Assembly: GCA_025455065.1 (NCBI GenBank)
Contig: JALONG010000028.1
Location: 1-64,000 of the forward strand
Direction of reading: 5' to 3'
Origin: Candidatus Kapaibacterium sp.
GTDB lineage: Bacteria > Bacteroidota > Ignavibacteria > Kapaibacteriales > UBA4661
DNA: 64,000 nucleotides
The notes under the pieces were generated by a model that ran no database searches, was not told the origin of the DNA, and saw nothing but the letters and a program-made list of their open reading frames with translations. This document shows, one piece after another, positions 34,246-42,641 of the stretch. The position numbers and the translations under genes are program-made. Every line of letters starts with the position of its first letter. Position 1 is the first letter of the stretch.

Positions 34246-34282
34246 TGGGGCTTGGTTACTTGGGGCTTGGTCATTAGTCATT
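34237..34282. repeat. Mixed spacer repeat before the nitrilase-like gene
   Basis: GGTCATTGGGGCTTGGTTACTTGGGG-type words followed by TCATTAGTCATT. It combines the motifs of the arrays at 24179-24285 and 31190-31235, and lies over the possible start codons of the nitrilase-like gene. Confidence 0.8.
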
Positions 34283-34320
34283 CGTTGTTTGATGTGATGA
34301 TGCTTTGCAATGCTAAAATT

Positions 34321-35547
34321 TTATGCGGCTTTGGGTGTAGGCTTCCGCATAACAATAACCATCGCAATCGCCACCAAACTCAAACCCAACATCAGCGTAA
34401 ACGACGGAACATAGCTTCCTGTGTTCGTGCGAATACTACCCAGAACAATAGCACCGGCGCTGCCTGCAAGCGTGTCAATCATGGTGAACAACCCCAAAAT
34501 TTTCGGATAGTTTTTTCCTCCAAAATATTCGGCAATCATCACCTGAATCATCGTAAATGCGCCACTAAAGCCCACTCCATAGACCACTGCATAAATAAAC
34601 GCAAGACCTGTCGGATTCGTGTCCATGACGCGCAAAATTGCCGAACCGACAGCAAGGCTAATCGTTGCAAGCAGCATAATCATGCGCTTGTCAAAACGGT
34701 CACTCAGAAAGCCAAAAAGGAGTTTTCCGACCATTGCCGAAATACCGAATGTTACTAACACTTTCGCTGAAAAACCTGCATCCAAACCTACATCTTTGAA
34801 GAAAATAGTTTGATTTTGCGTAACGCCGACGATACAAAACCACATTACCGCAGTAACAAACGCAAGCAAGTAAAAAACAGGCATTTTCACAACATCTGAA
34901 ACAGTAAAGCCTTCTAGCATAGAAGCTGCTTCATTGCTTTTGTTTGACGGTAAGCCGTCTGCAAAGGTATTCTTTTCTGAGGGATGATTTCGGAGCAGTA
35001 TCACAAAGGGAATAAAGACCATAATCGTCATTATTCCTGCTAAAACGAGAGAAGTTGTTCGCCATCCATAATTTTTCAATAACGGCGCAACAATACCTGA
35101 AAACAGTGCGGCTCCGAATGATGACCCCATGAGTAAAATACCCACTGCTAAACCTCGATACTTATCAAACCAGCGTGTAACCATTAGCACACTTGGCATC
35201 ATCCCTGACATGACGATTCCGAAAGCAAACAGAACATAAATCCCCAGAAAGTGCCAATATGTCTGGATTTGCGAAAGTGCCAGATACGCAAGAATAAACA
35301 CCACACTTCCACCAATCATAAAATTGCGTGCCGAAACGCGCTGCATAATTACCCCGAAAAACAAGGCGAAAAGTGCCGAAAAGGAAAACATTATTGATGG
35401 AGCAACTTGTATTTGTTGCGGTGTGAATCCAAATTCCGCGATGAAAATTGGATAAAACATCGGCATAACGTTTACCGTCAAACCGTTTGTCGCCGTGTAC
35501 GCAAGCAGTAGTGCCGCAAGCAAGAACCAACCGTAAAAGACGCGCAT
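34321..35547 (-). CDS. MFS transporter (oxalate/formate antiporter or monocarboxylate type)
   Basis: 408 residues with about twelve transmembrane segments. The N-terminal FYGWFLLAALLLAYTATNGLTVNVMPMFYPIF and FGFTPQQIQVAPSIMFSFSALFALFFGVIMQR resemble the OFA/monocarboxylate porter branch of the major facilitator superfamily. The RWFDKYRGLAVGILLMGSSFGAALF segment after helix 4 is typical of it. It probably moves a carboxylic acid across the inner membrane. Its place between the FAD-dehydrogenase and nitrilase-like genes suggests uptake of the cluster's substrate. Confidence 0.88.
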   Translation of the reverse strand: MRVFYGWFLLAALLLAYTATNGLTVNVMPMFYPIFIAEFGFTPQQIQVAPSIMFSFSALFALFFGVIMQRVSARNFMIGGSVVFILAYLALSQIQTYWHFLGIYVLFAFGIVMSGMMPSVLMVTRWFDKYRGLAVGILLMGSSFGAALFSGIVAPLLKNYGWRTTSLVLAGIMTIMVFIPFVILLRNHPSEKNTFADGLPSNKSNEAASMLEGFTVSDVVKMPVFYLLAFVTAVMWFCIVGVTQNQTIFFKDVGLDAGFSAKVLVTFGISAMVGKLLFGFLSDRFDKRMIMLLATISLAVGSAILRVMDTNPTGLAFIYAVVYGVGFSGAFTMIQVMIAEYFGGKNYPKILGLFTMIDTLAGSAGAIVLGSIRTNTGSYVPSFTLMLGLSLVAIAMVIVMRKPTPKAA

Positions 35548-35554
35548 AATGGGG

Positions 35555-35590
35555 AAAGTATGAATGATGAAGTATGAAGTTATTCCGAGT
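35555..35590. repeat. Short AAGTATGA-type spacer repeat
   Basis: AAGTATGAATGATGAAGTATGAAGTT between the FAD-dehydrogenase stop and the transporter start, of the same word family as 16963-17035 and 52674-52690. Confidence 0.7.
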
Positions 35591-35607
35591 TACAATTCAG
35601 TTCCACG

Positions 35608-37086
35608 TTACGATTTTATACGGCTTCCAAGCCTTTGCCCCAAAAGCCGACCAAAACTGAGCGCGGGAGTAATGAGCATACCGCCGCAAAAGGCATGACC
35701 ACTTGTTGCAGCAGCACCCAGAATTTCTCCGGCAGCATACAACCCCTGAATTGGTGAGCCTTCCGTGTTCAAAACCTGCAAATCGCCATTCACCGCCAAA
35801 CCGCCAAACGAAATAAGCGACGAAGCATTGATGCGAAGCGCATAAAATGGTGCTTCTTGGAGTGGTGCGTGAAATGCGGCTCGTCCAAATTCATCTTCTT
35901 GATTGGCGAAGGTGTCTTGAAATTGAGCATTGAAGAGCGTTACAGCGTTTTCAACATTCTGCCATGCCAAACCACACTTTTCGGCAAGTTCGCCCACACT
36001 TGATGCCGTGCGGCAGTACGTCCCACGTGCAGCGTGGGAGCGAACCATTTCGGGCGTTATCCACTGCCGCACAAGCGGCTCGTTTTCCTCGCACGATGTG
36101 CGCAAAGCGTGTTCGTCAAATATAACCCAAAACCGCCAGTTTGCTTGCTTCATCACCGCTCGTTCACGAATGTCAGCGCTTGGTTCGTCCTCGTTCATAA
36201 AGCGGTTGCCGTCGTCGTTCACGTAAATTTCACGTGTTTTGCGGTATGCCGATGAAAATACACTCGCCCACGCATCCCAATAATCCACGCGCTGCGAATT
36301 TGGCACCGTTTCAATGCCGCCCAAACTAACATTATGTTTTTCGGCATGATGAAATTTCGCGCCTATGCGCATAGCGGCTTGTATTCCCTCACCTAACGAT
36401 GTGTGATTTGCCGTCGAAAAAAGCGGCGGTGCTTCCGGCAGGGTTTCGGCAAAAAATTTCGGATTTGCCGCATAACCGCCTGTTGTGAGTACAATCGCCG
36501 GAGCGTAGTATTCATGCGCTTCTCCGCGTGATTGTACTCTTACCCCTTTCACTGCACCATTCTCACAAAGCACATCCTTTAGCGACGCACCCAAAAGTGG
36601 CGTAATTACGCCCTTTTTCACCCATTCTTCCCACAGTGGCAAAAGCAGCGAAAGCATCACCACACCGCCCCGCGCAACGTTTGCGTAATGCGTCCGCGCT
36701 GTTGTGTACGGAACGTGTCCGAAAATAATTTTTGGACAGTCTTTGTCAAACGGAAAGCCCAGCGATTCCAGCCAATTCAGCGTTTTTGGCGCTTCTTCGG
36801 TGGCAAGTTTTGTGATTACGGCATCGGCGGAATGTTCGGAAATGCGCATCACTTCGGCACAATGCTTTTCCGGCGAATCCTTGATTCCATGCGCTTTCTG
36901 GCGATTTGTGCCGCCCCCGCTCAAATGCCCTACCGTCCAATGCAGCGTACCGCCTATCACAGTGGATTTCTCAATCACCAAAATTCGCTTCACGCCTGCT
37001 TTTGCGGCTTCGATTGCGCACGGGATTCCGGCTGTTCCCGCGCCGACGATGATGAGGTCGAAGGAAGTTATTTGGTCATTAGTCAT
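35608..37086 (-). CDS. FAD-dependent dehydrogenase of the fumarate reductase/3-ketosteroid dehydrogenase family
   Basis: 492 residues. It starts with the FAD motif LIIVGAGTAGIPCAIEAAKAG, then GGTLHWTVGHLSGGGT, a capping domain (NDDGNRFMNEDEPSADIRE) and the C-terminal FAD contact GLYAAGEILGAAATSGHAFCGG. Members insert or reduce carbon-carbon double bonds next to a carbonyl or carboxylate. A catalytic Arg typical of fumarate reductases cannot be assigned by eye. The ATG at 37086 and the first four codons (MTND) are part of a TTAGTCAT heptamer array, so the repeat supplies the start. Confidence 0.87.
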   Translation of the reverse strand: MTNDQITSFDLIIVGAGTAGIPCAIEAAKAGVKRILVIEKSTVIGGTLHWTVGHLSGGGTNRQKAHGIKDSPEKHCAEVMRISEHSADAVITKLATEEAPKTLNWLESLGFPFDKDCPKIIFGHVPYTTARTHYANVARGGVVMLSLLLPLWEEWVKKGVITPLLGASLKDVLCENGAVKGVRVQSRGEAHEYYAPAIVLTTGGYAANPKFFAETLPEAPPLFSTANHTSLGEGIQAAMRIGAKFHHAEKHNVSLGGIETVPNSQRVDYWDAWASVFSSAYRKTREIYVNDDGNRFMNEDEPSADIRERAVMKQANWRFWVIFDEHALRTSCEENEPLVRQWITPEMVRSHAARGTYCRTASSVGELAEKCGLAWQNVENAVTLFNAQFQDTFANQEDEFGRAAFHAPLQEAPFYALRINASSLISFGGLAVNGDLQVLNTEGSPIQGLYAAGEILGAAATSGHAFCGGMLITPALSFGRLLGQRLGSRIKS

Positions 37087-37125
37087 TAGTCATTAGTCAT
37101 TGGTTATTTGGTCATTAGTTGGGTT
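37072..37125. repeat. Heptanucleotide tandem array supplying a stop and a start codon
   Basis: TGGTCAT followed by three TAGTCAT units, then TGGTTAT and TTGGTCATTAG. On the lower strand the same bases give the last residues (NPTNDQITND) and stop of the VOC gene and the first residues (MTNDQ) of the FAD-dehydrogenase gene. Confidence 0.88.
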
Positions 37126-38085
37126 GTGCGTTTTTTGCTCAAAAAACTCGAACCAAACACCGTCGGGAGAACGCACAGCGAAACAACGTACCTTTCCGTA
37201 GGGTGCAATCTCAAGCTCTGAAAGCAGTGTAGTTATTGGTGTTCGAGCGGAAACGTGAGCAAAATATTCGTCAATGCCTTCCACAGGAAAACGGTACATC
37301 AGCAAACCACGATTCGGCGGAATGGCGCGGTCTGAGCGGTCTTCACCGTACAAACCCTCAAATTGAAAAACTTCGATAATCGTATCACGTGTTCCATCCG
37401 GTGAAAATCCCCCAAGCTGCACGGGAACTTGTGTTGAGAGATTCCATGGCAAACGAAATACCGTCGGTGCGGGTTCGGAATTTTTCAGCGTCAGGCGTTC
37501 AAGTTCGGTAAAACCTAGCGTTTCTGTCAAAAACTGTGCTGTTTCGTCCATACTTTTTGCCACCGAAACGGAAAGATAAATCGTCCCCAACACGCCATTG
37601 TGTGCGGTTGTTGGCGGCAAGGGCGGTTCTTTGCGGTTCACCAACGCCAAACCCGATGCTTCGGGTCCAAAGAGCAGTGCTTCATCCAAAACGAACTGTC
37701 CAATGCGAAGTTCTATCGGCTCTCCAAAAACGTAGTACCCCGCATCTAATAAGGTGTTGTAGGTGGTCGCCATATCGGTTACGCGCAAATCAAAATCGAA
37801 AATACCGCCTGTTTCCCATATTTGCGCACCAGTCCGAATGCCGATTTGTTCACAGTTCTGAAATTCCACTAAACGCAGTAAACCATATTCTGCATCTGGA
37901 AAACCGCATAAATACTCGCTTCCGCTTGTTGGCTTTTGTAAATGCCAAAACTGTATTTGGTTATGCGTAAGCGAACCTTCGTGCCTGAGCGTCCAGCCGA
38001 AAATGTCGCGCCAAACCTTGATTTCATGCGATATTGAACGGACGCTTTTGACGATTTCGCGGAGTTTGTGGATTTTCCAAGCCAT
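37093..38085 (-). CDS. Two-domain VOC (glyoxalase/dioxygenase-fold) protein
   Basis: 330 residues with two vicinal-oxygen-chelate modules. Module 1 spans about 10-135 (VKSVRSISHEIKVWRDIFGWTL, EYGLLRLVEFQN, FDLRVTDMATTYNTLLDAGY, then FGPEASGLALVNR). Module 2 spans about 145-325 (GTIYLSVSVAKSMDETAQFLTETLGFTEL, GLLMYRFPVEGIDEYFAHV, RSPDGVWFEFFEQ). Metal ligands cannot be fixed by eye. The family includes glyoxalases, extradiol dioxygenases and epimerases. Its stop is formed within a heptamer repeat that also encodes the start of the FAD-dehydrogenase, leaving 6 bp between the two genes. Confidence 0.82.
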   Translation of the reverse strand: MAWKIHKLREIVKSVRSISHEIKVWRDIFGWTLRHEGSLTHNQIQFWHLQKPTSGSEYLCGFPDAEYGLLRLVEFQNCEQIGIRTGAQIWETGGIFDFDLRVTDMATTYNTLLDAGYYVFGEPIELRIGQFVLDEALLFGPEASGLALVNRKEPPLPPTTAHNGVLGTIYLSVSVAKSMDETAQFLTETLGFTELERLTLKNSEPAPTVFRLPWNLSTQVPVQLGGFSPDGTRDTIIEVFQFEGLYGEDRSDRAIPPNRGLLMYRFPVEGIDEYFAHVSARTPITTLLSELEIAPYGKVRCFAVRSPDGVWFEFFEQKTHNPTNDQITND

Positions 38086-38125
38086 GCTGTTTGTCTATGA
38101 TATTGAACGATGAAAAATTTGCGCA

Positions 38126-39052
38126 TTACCACCGAATATCATCACGCTGAACAATAGAGTACATCTTGCCCGGAAGCGGTTTTTTGAGGAATTGGGCAAA
38201 TTCTGAACTGACCGCCGCAACCCGCTTGACATCTATTCCCGTCGCAATGCCCATTTGATGCAGCAAATGAGCGGTGTCTTCGGTGGCGATATTCCCCGTT
38301 GCGCCCTTGATAAACGGGCATCCGCCCAAGCCACCAAACGCTGTGTCGAAAATGCTCACGCCCGCTTCCAGAGCCGCGTACAGGTTTGCCAAGCCTTTAT
38401 TTTCCGTGTCGTGTTGGTGCAAAATAACAGGCTTTCCATTTGCTAATTGTACTATTTCGGTCATCACACGCCGCACGGCAACAGGGTTTCCCATACCCGT
38501 ACTGTCAGCAAGCCCGATTTCATGGACTCCTGCGGCGAGATGATGCTTCACCAAATCCAGCACAATATCTTCCGAAATATGCCCTTCGTAACGGCAACCA
38601 AACGCGCTTTGAATACCGCCACGCACCTGCAACCCCGCATCCAGAGCGATGTTCACCATTTCTTTGAACTCTGCTCGGGCTTCCGCGAGAGATTTTCCTG
38701 TGTTTTTTCGGCTGTGGGTATCGCTTGCCGAAAGCGAAACGGAAATATGCTTCAAACCCGCTTTGTAAGCCCGTTCTACGCCTTTGGTGTTGAGGGTGAG
38801 GGCTGAAAAAAGTACGTCATGTTGCTCTGGAAACAAGGAAGGAAGTTGCTTACAGAGTTCCTCCGCGTCCGCCATTTGTGGAACGAGTTTCGGATTGACA
38901 AAGGAGCACACTTGAATACGCCTCAAGCCAGATTCTACGAGGCTTTTGAGCATTTGCAATTTCATTTCCGTCGGTACAATGGTCGTCTCGGTTTGCAAAC
39001 CGTCGCGCAAACCTTGTTCTTCGATGATGACGTGTTTGGGAAGTTGTGCCAT
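38126..39052 (-). CDS. Hydroxymethylglutaryl-CoA lyase-family enzyme
   Basis: 308 residues, normal for HMG-CoA lyases. The TIM-barrel motif EEQGLRDGLQTE (Arg16, Asp17) binds metal and substrate, GIQSAFGCRYEGHI follows, HQHDTENKGLANLYAALEAGVSIFDTAFGGLGGCPFIKGATGN carries the His ligands and the catalytic Cys loop. It cleaves 3-hydroxy-3-methylglutaryl-CoA to acetyl-CoA and acetoacetate, or acts on a related 3-hydroxy-acyl-CoA. No leucine-degradation partners (methylcrotonyl-CoA carboxylase) are nearby, so a related branched acyl-CoA from this cluster is a credible alternative. Confidence 0.92.
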   Translation of the reverse strand: MAQLPKHVIIEEQGLRDGLQTETTIVPTEMKLQMLKSLVESGLRRIQVCSFVNPKLVPQMADAEELCKQLPSLFPEQHDVLFSALTLNTKGVERAYKAGLKHISVSLSASDTHSRKNTGKSLAEARAEFKEMVNIALDAGLQVRGGIQSAFGCRYEGHISEDIVLDLVKHHLAAGVHEIGLADSTGMGNPVAVRRVMTEIVQLANGKPVILHQHDTENKGLANLYAALEAGVSIFDTAFGGLGGCPFIKGATGNIATEDTAHLLHQMGIATGIDVKRVAAVSSEFAQFLKKPLPGKMYSIVQRDDIRW

Positions 39053-39240
39053 GAGATTCGAAGCGGTTTATAGGGAAATTGCTTTCCTGAAGAATGCCTT
39101 TGTGATGGATACAATGCTAAGGCGAAAACTTACCTACTTCGGCACGGGCAACCTTGTAAAAAATTGACAAAGGCTATCTCAGTTCAAGTCCAGGTCTCTG
39201 TAATCATGCAATGCCAATTTCCAACAAACTCACTTTTTTT

Positions 39241-39410
39241 AGGAATGCGAGTCAAATAGAAGCGTATTTTTTTAGCTGAAAGTTAGCATATTGTTCTTAA
39301 AATAAGCCATTATTAAAAAGCAAGTATTTAAGCTACTTTAATTTTATTATACTGCATAAATACTTGATTAAAAATAACTACTTAAATCAAGAATAATGTA
39401 GTTAGATAAA
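39241..39410 (+). repeat. AT-rich long repeat, copy 1
   Basis: A 35-bp left flank (AGGAATGCGAGTCAAATA and on) is followed by a core of about 110 bp (39288-39398). The core occurs in the opposite orientation at 44556-44667, whereas the flank occurs in the same orientation at 44519-44552. Confidence 0.85.
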
Positions 39411-39447
39411 ATTTGACAACCCACATAAAACCTAGCTTCTTACGACA

Positions 39448-39549
39448 CCCTCACCCAACCCTCTCCCAAAGGAGAGGGCTTTGTAAACGATTGCTTTCTT
39501 TGGTCTTAGCACCTTCTCCCTTTGAGAGAAGGCGGGGGATGAGGGGTGA
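39448..39549. repeat. CCCTCACCC/GAGGGGTGA palindromic repeat
   Basis: Contains hairpins CCCTCTCC-CAAA-GGAGAGGG (39459-39478) and CCTTCTC-N7-GAGAAGG (39512-39532), bounded by CCCTCACCC and GAGGGGTGA. It is related to the unit inside the coding sequence at 15514-15604. It could also end transcription from either side. Confidence 0.82.
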
Positions 39550-39575
39550 AACGCGCAATTTTATCTAACTTTCAA

Positions 39576-40466
39576 TTACGCACTAACTCCCACTAAATTA
39601 TGCAGATAATAGCGAATGGGGCAATACTCGTTTTCGGCAAAACGAGGAAGCGTGTTTTTGGAGGAAATACTTTGCAAATAATCCGTCGGGTTCATCCCCG
39701 TAAACGATTCAAAATCATGGACGAAGTGCGATTGGTCGTAATATGCCGATTCGTAGGCAATTTCTGTAAGAGAAAGGCGCTGTGAAGGTGCGACGAACTC
39801 AGTATCAGCGCGGTATTTGAGGAGTTTTAAGGAACGCTGAAAACGCTGAATTCGTGCCAATGCTTTGGGATTGATACCAACAAATTTATCGAATTGCCGG
39901 AGAAGGTGTTTGTGACTAATGCCGATGGTCGTGGCAATATTCCGAATCGAAGGCTCTTCCATGCCAAGCACGTATTTAAGCGCGATTTCGACGGTGTTGT
40001 TCATTTGTAGATTCTGCCCTGCTTTTTCAAGAAGTGTATTGACGGCAACCAAACACTGCGCCGCCGGAGAAGACGCAGCCCAAAGCCTTTCCCGAAAACG
40101 CTCGACTTCACTTGCGCCCCAGAGCGCTTCAATATCAATCACGTTTTGCGTCAGTTCGTTCATCGGAACACCGAAAAATGGGTATGCGCCGCCCGGTCGA
40201 AAGCGAATCCCCAGTGCATGACACGCACGCTCTTGTTTTACCGAACAAGGATTCATGCGCTCTCCCGACAATGAACCTTTGGCAAAATGGTTGATTTTGC
40301 CATCCGTACCCAAGACGGAATACGGCGAACCTAAATTCACAACCATTTGCACAACTCCGTCAGGAAAGATTTTTGCCGAGTATTCCAGCGCGTCATCGTT
40401 GATAATCCAAAACTTCTCAATGAAGCGGTGAAGCGGCTTTGTGGGTATGTACATCATACAGTTCAT
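39576..40466 (-). CDS. AraC-family transcriptional regulator
   Basis: 296 residues from ATG 40466; starts at 40457 or 40454 are possible. The C-terminal third has the two helix-turn-helix units of AraC proteins: NIATTIGISHKHLLRQFDKFVGINPK and LTEIAYESAYYDQSHFVHDFESFTGMNPTDY. The N-terminal part (EYSAKIFPDGVVQMVVNLGSPY, HALGIRFRPGGAYPFF) is the DUF6597-like domain of exporter-free AraC regulators. It lies between the left and right arms of the metabolic island and is the only regulator of this class in the window, so it may control one or both. A direct test is lacking. Confidence 0.9.
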   Translation of the reverse strand: MNCMMYIPTKPLHRFIEKFWIINDDALEYSAKIFPDGVVQMVVNLGSPYSVLGTDGKINHFAKGSLSGERMNPCSVKQERACHALGIRFRPGGAYPFFGVPMNELTQNVIDIEALWGASEVERFRERLWAASSPAAQCLVAVNTLLEKAGQNLQMNNTVEIALKYVLGMEEPSIRNIATTIGISHKHLLRQFDKFVGINPKALARIQRFQRSLKLLKYRADTEFVAPSQRLSLTEIAYESAYYDQSHFVHDFESFTGMNPTDYLQSISSKNTLPRFAENEYCPIRYYLHNLVGVSA

Positions 40467-40585
40467 ACGTTGCCCCAATCGTAAAGTAAATGTCTATTTT
40501 TTACAAGGATTCTCCTGAAAGTTCAAAGAAATTACTATTTTTCGCGTCAAACGAAAACAATTTTTTGATATTCATGGTTTATTCA

Positions 40586-42613
40586 ATGGAAAAACACACA
40601 CAAAGCCCGTCAAATCTGCGTTTCAGCAACATTAGCGATGAAGCGCTTGCGCAGGTTTTTGACGAAAAAACCCTCAAAAAAGCCGCAAAGATTGTCAAGA
40701 CAGAAGAAATCAAAGGAGTGGAATATAATCCCAGCGACAATGCGGTCTATGCCGTGATTGAATCGGGCGGAAGTGTATGGAATCTGGATATTTCCGAAAA
40801 TGCCTCTGGAAATTTGGAGTTCAACAGCGACATTGAGGACGGTGATTTTTCTCGCGTTGCTTCCGCAGCAGTATTGATGATATTCCGCACACAAGCCGCC
40901 TATACCGCACAGTATCATGCTTCTGTGGCTTCGACAAAGGCAGGCTCGCAGGCATCATCAGCAAAATCAGGCAGCAAAAAAAGCGGGTCGAACATTATCC
41001 GAGAGCGCCTCATCATGCTTTCTACCGAAGAATTAACAGATATGCTCTTGGAATATGCAAGCAAAAATGCTGACATCAAACGCGACCTCACCGTACGCTT
41101 CAATACGAATAACGATGCGATATTGAAGGCATTATTGGCGGATATTTCTAAAGTGTTTCCCAAGTCAAAAGCGGGATATGCGCGTTTTTCTGCCAGCACC
41201 GCTCTCAGCAAACTTAATCCTATTCTCGCCAGTATTGACAAACTTCCCCAAGCACTGCAACGTGAGCCATTGTGGACAATTACCGAAGGAATTTTTGCCT
41301 TGTATAAGTCCACCGATATAGATTCCAAGCGCATTGCAGACATTTTGGAACGCTGCAAAACACGACTGCTCGAACTTCATGCTGCCTCGCCAATTCCTGT
41401 GAAAGAGCGTCAGCAGATGCTTACAAGCACGATGAGGACAATGGTTGAAAGTTACTACAATTACGGATTCCCCGATTCCGATAAAAACTGGCTGAAATCG
41501 CTGTGCCTTACTAATGACGATAGAACGGTGCTTATCGAAATTATGAAAGGCATTAAGGAACGCTGGATATTCAAGAATTTTACGCCATTTTTGACAGAAC
41601 TCTACGCGCTATCCGGCGACAGCAGTGGGAAACGGGTCTTGCTTGAGCAAAATTTAGAGATTGCCACTGATTACGCAGCACTGGCGGTTTACTGGCAGGA
41701 AGAAGGGAATATGGCAAAAGCGCTCGAAGTTGCCAAAACAGGCATGGAAAAAGTTCAAGGGCTTAAAATACCTCTCTTGCAGTTTTTCCAAAACCATTAC
41801 CAAGCCGAAAACAACTACGAAGCATTATGGGAAATCTTTGAGAAAGCCGTCAATCCGACCTCCGCAGGGCAATCCGCACAAAAAGCCGCATTATCATCGG
41901 CTCAGAATAGGCAATTACAGGAGAATCTGTCTGTGCTGAGAGCGGCAGGATTTGACTTCTCAACGCCGCAACAAATTGTGCAAAACCCGTATTCTCATCC
42001 CTACTTCAATGTCCTTATTCAGTATTATCACACCACAAACAACTACCAGCGTGTGAAGCAAATGCTGGAGTTTGTCTATCAGAATCAATTTTTGTCATTT
42101 CAACTCTATACCGACGCGGAGCAGTATCTCACGCCCGAAGACCGAGACACGATGCAATCAGGTTTAATGAAGGCATTGCGCAGCAAACTAACCGCAGAGG
42201 AAGAAAATCACGCCCGTATTCGCCACTCGTATTCCCGCTACGCGGAAGCGGCTCACTTCGATGCCCAATCACCGACACGGCAGACACTCGCCAGTATTTA
42301 TCGGCATCGCGGGGAGTTAGATTTGCTGTGGGAGACCATTCGCACAAGTTTTTCACTCTGCAAAGACCACGAAAAAGAGATGCTGCCGTTGCACACAGAC
42401 GAGTATATCGCCGCTTATATGAAAAACGTAGAATACCTGCTCAACCAGCGACACAATCAAGCATACGAAATAGCGACAACCTGTGTTCTGCGCATTCGGG
42501 AAATTCTTACGACAGTGAAGAATAAACCCGAAGAATGGAAAAAATACCTTGAAGTAACGCGGATAAAATATAAGGCTCTGCGGAATTTTATGAAAATGAT
42601 AGAAAAACTGTAA
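40586..42613 (+). CDS. Large helical-repeat protein of unknown function (SWIM-protein-like layout)
   Basis: 675 residues from ATG 40586; in-frame starts at 40490 and 40574 exist. The N-terminal 90 residues (EALAQVFDEKTLKKAAKIVKTEEIKGVEYNPSD and on) resemble the leading region of SWIM zinc-finger proteins, but the CxC and CxH ligands of the finger are absent. A low-complexity Ser/Lys segment (SKAGSQASSAKSGSKK-like, about 115-135) follows. The rest is made of alpha-helical, TPR/HAT-like repeats (ALAVYWQEEGNMAKALEVAKTGMEKV; HRGELDLLWETIRTSF). A scaffold role is likely; the partner is unknown. It is transcribed away from the AraC gene and followed by an MFS transporter. Confidence 0.7.
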   Translation: MEKHTQSPSNLRFSNISDEALAQVFDEKTLKKAAKIVKTEEIKGVEYNPSDNAVYAVIESGGSVWNLDISENASGNLEFNSDIEDGDFSRVASAAVLMIFRTQAAYTAQYHASVASTKAGSQASSAKSGSKKSGSNIIRERLIMLSTEELTDMLLEYASKNADIKRDLTVRFNTNNDAILKALLADISKVFPKSKAGYARFSASTALSKLNPILASIDKLPQALQREPLWTITEGIFALYKSTDIDSKRIADILERCKTRLLELHAASPIPVKERQQMLTSTMRTMVESYYNYGFPDSDKNWLKSLCLTNDDRTVLIEIMKGIKERWIFKNFTPFLTELYALSGDSSGKRVLLEQNLEIATDYAALAVYWQEEGNMAKALEVAKTGMEKVQGLKIPLLQFFQNHYQAENNYEALWEIFEKAVNPTSAGQSAQKAALSSAQNRQLQENLSVLRAAGFDFSTPQQIVQNPYSHPYFNVLIQYYHTTNNYQRVKQMLEFVYQNQFLSFQLYTDAEQYLTPEDRDTMQSGLMKALRSKLTAEEENHARIRHSYSRYAEAAHFDAQSPTRQTLASIYRHRGELDLLWETIRTSFSLCKDHEKEMLPLHTDEYIAAYMKNVEYLLNQRHNQAYEIATTCVLRIREILTTVKNKPEEWKKYLEVTRIKYKALRNFMKMIEKL

Positions 42614-42641
42614 TCTTCACAACAAATCCCTTCAAAACCGC

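Larger units (their letters stand above)
39053..39575. other. 520-bp intergenic region dominated by repeats
   Basis: No gene is seen. It holds an AT-rich inverted-repeat partner (39241-39410) and a CCCTCACCC palindromic unit (39448-39549). The first 190 bases form the leader of the lyase gene. Confidence 0.75.

Noticed and set aside
37900..37930. GCATAAATACTCGC, also present in the 100-bp repeat elements
   Set aside because: Only about 14 bases match, and here they encode a normal VOC-family segment (SEYLCGFPDAEYGLLRL), so a chance match is more likely than an insertion.
39496..39549. Rightward transcription terminator for the AraC-region genes
   Set aside because: The hairpin belongs to a dispersed palindromic repeat. 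Termination is possible but not shown by a T-tract.
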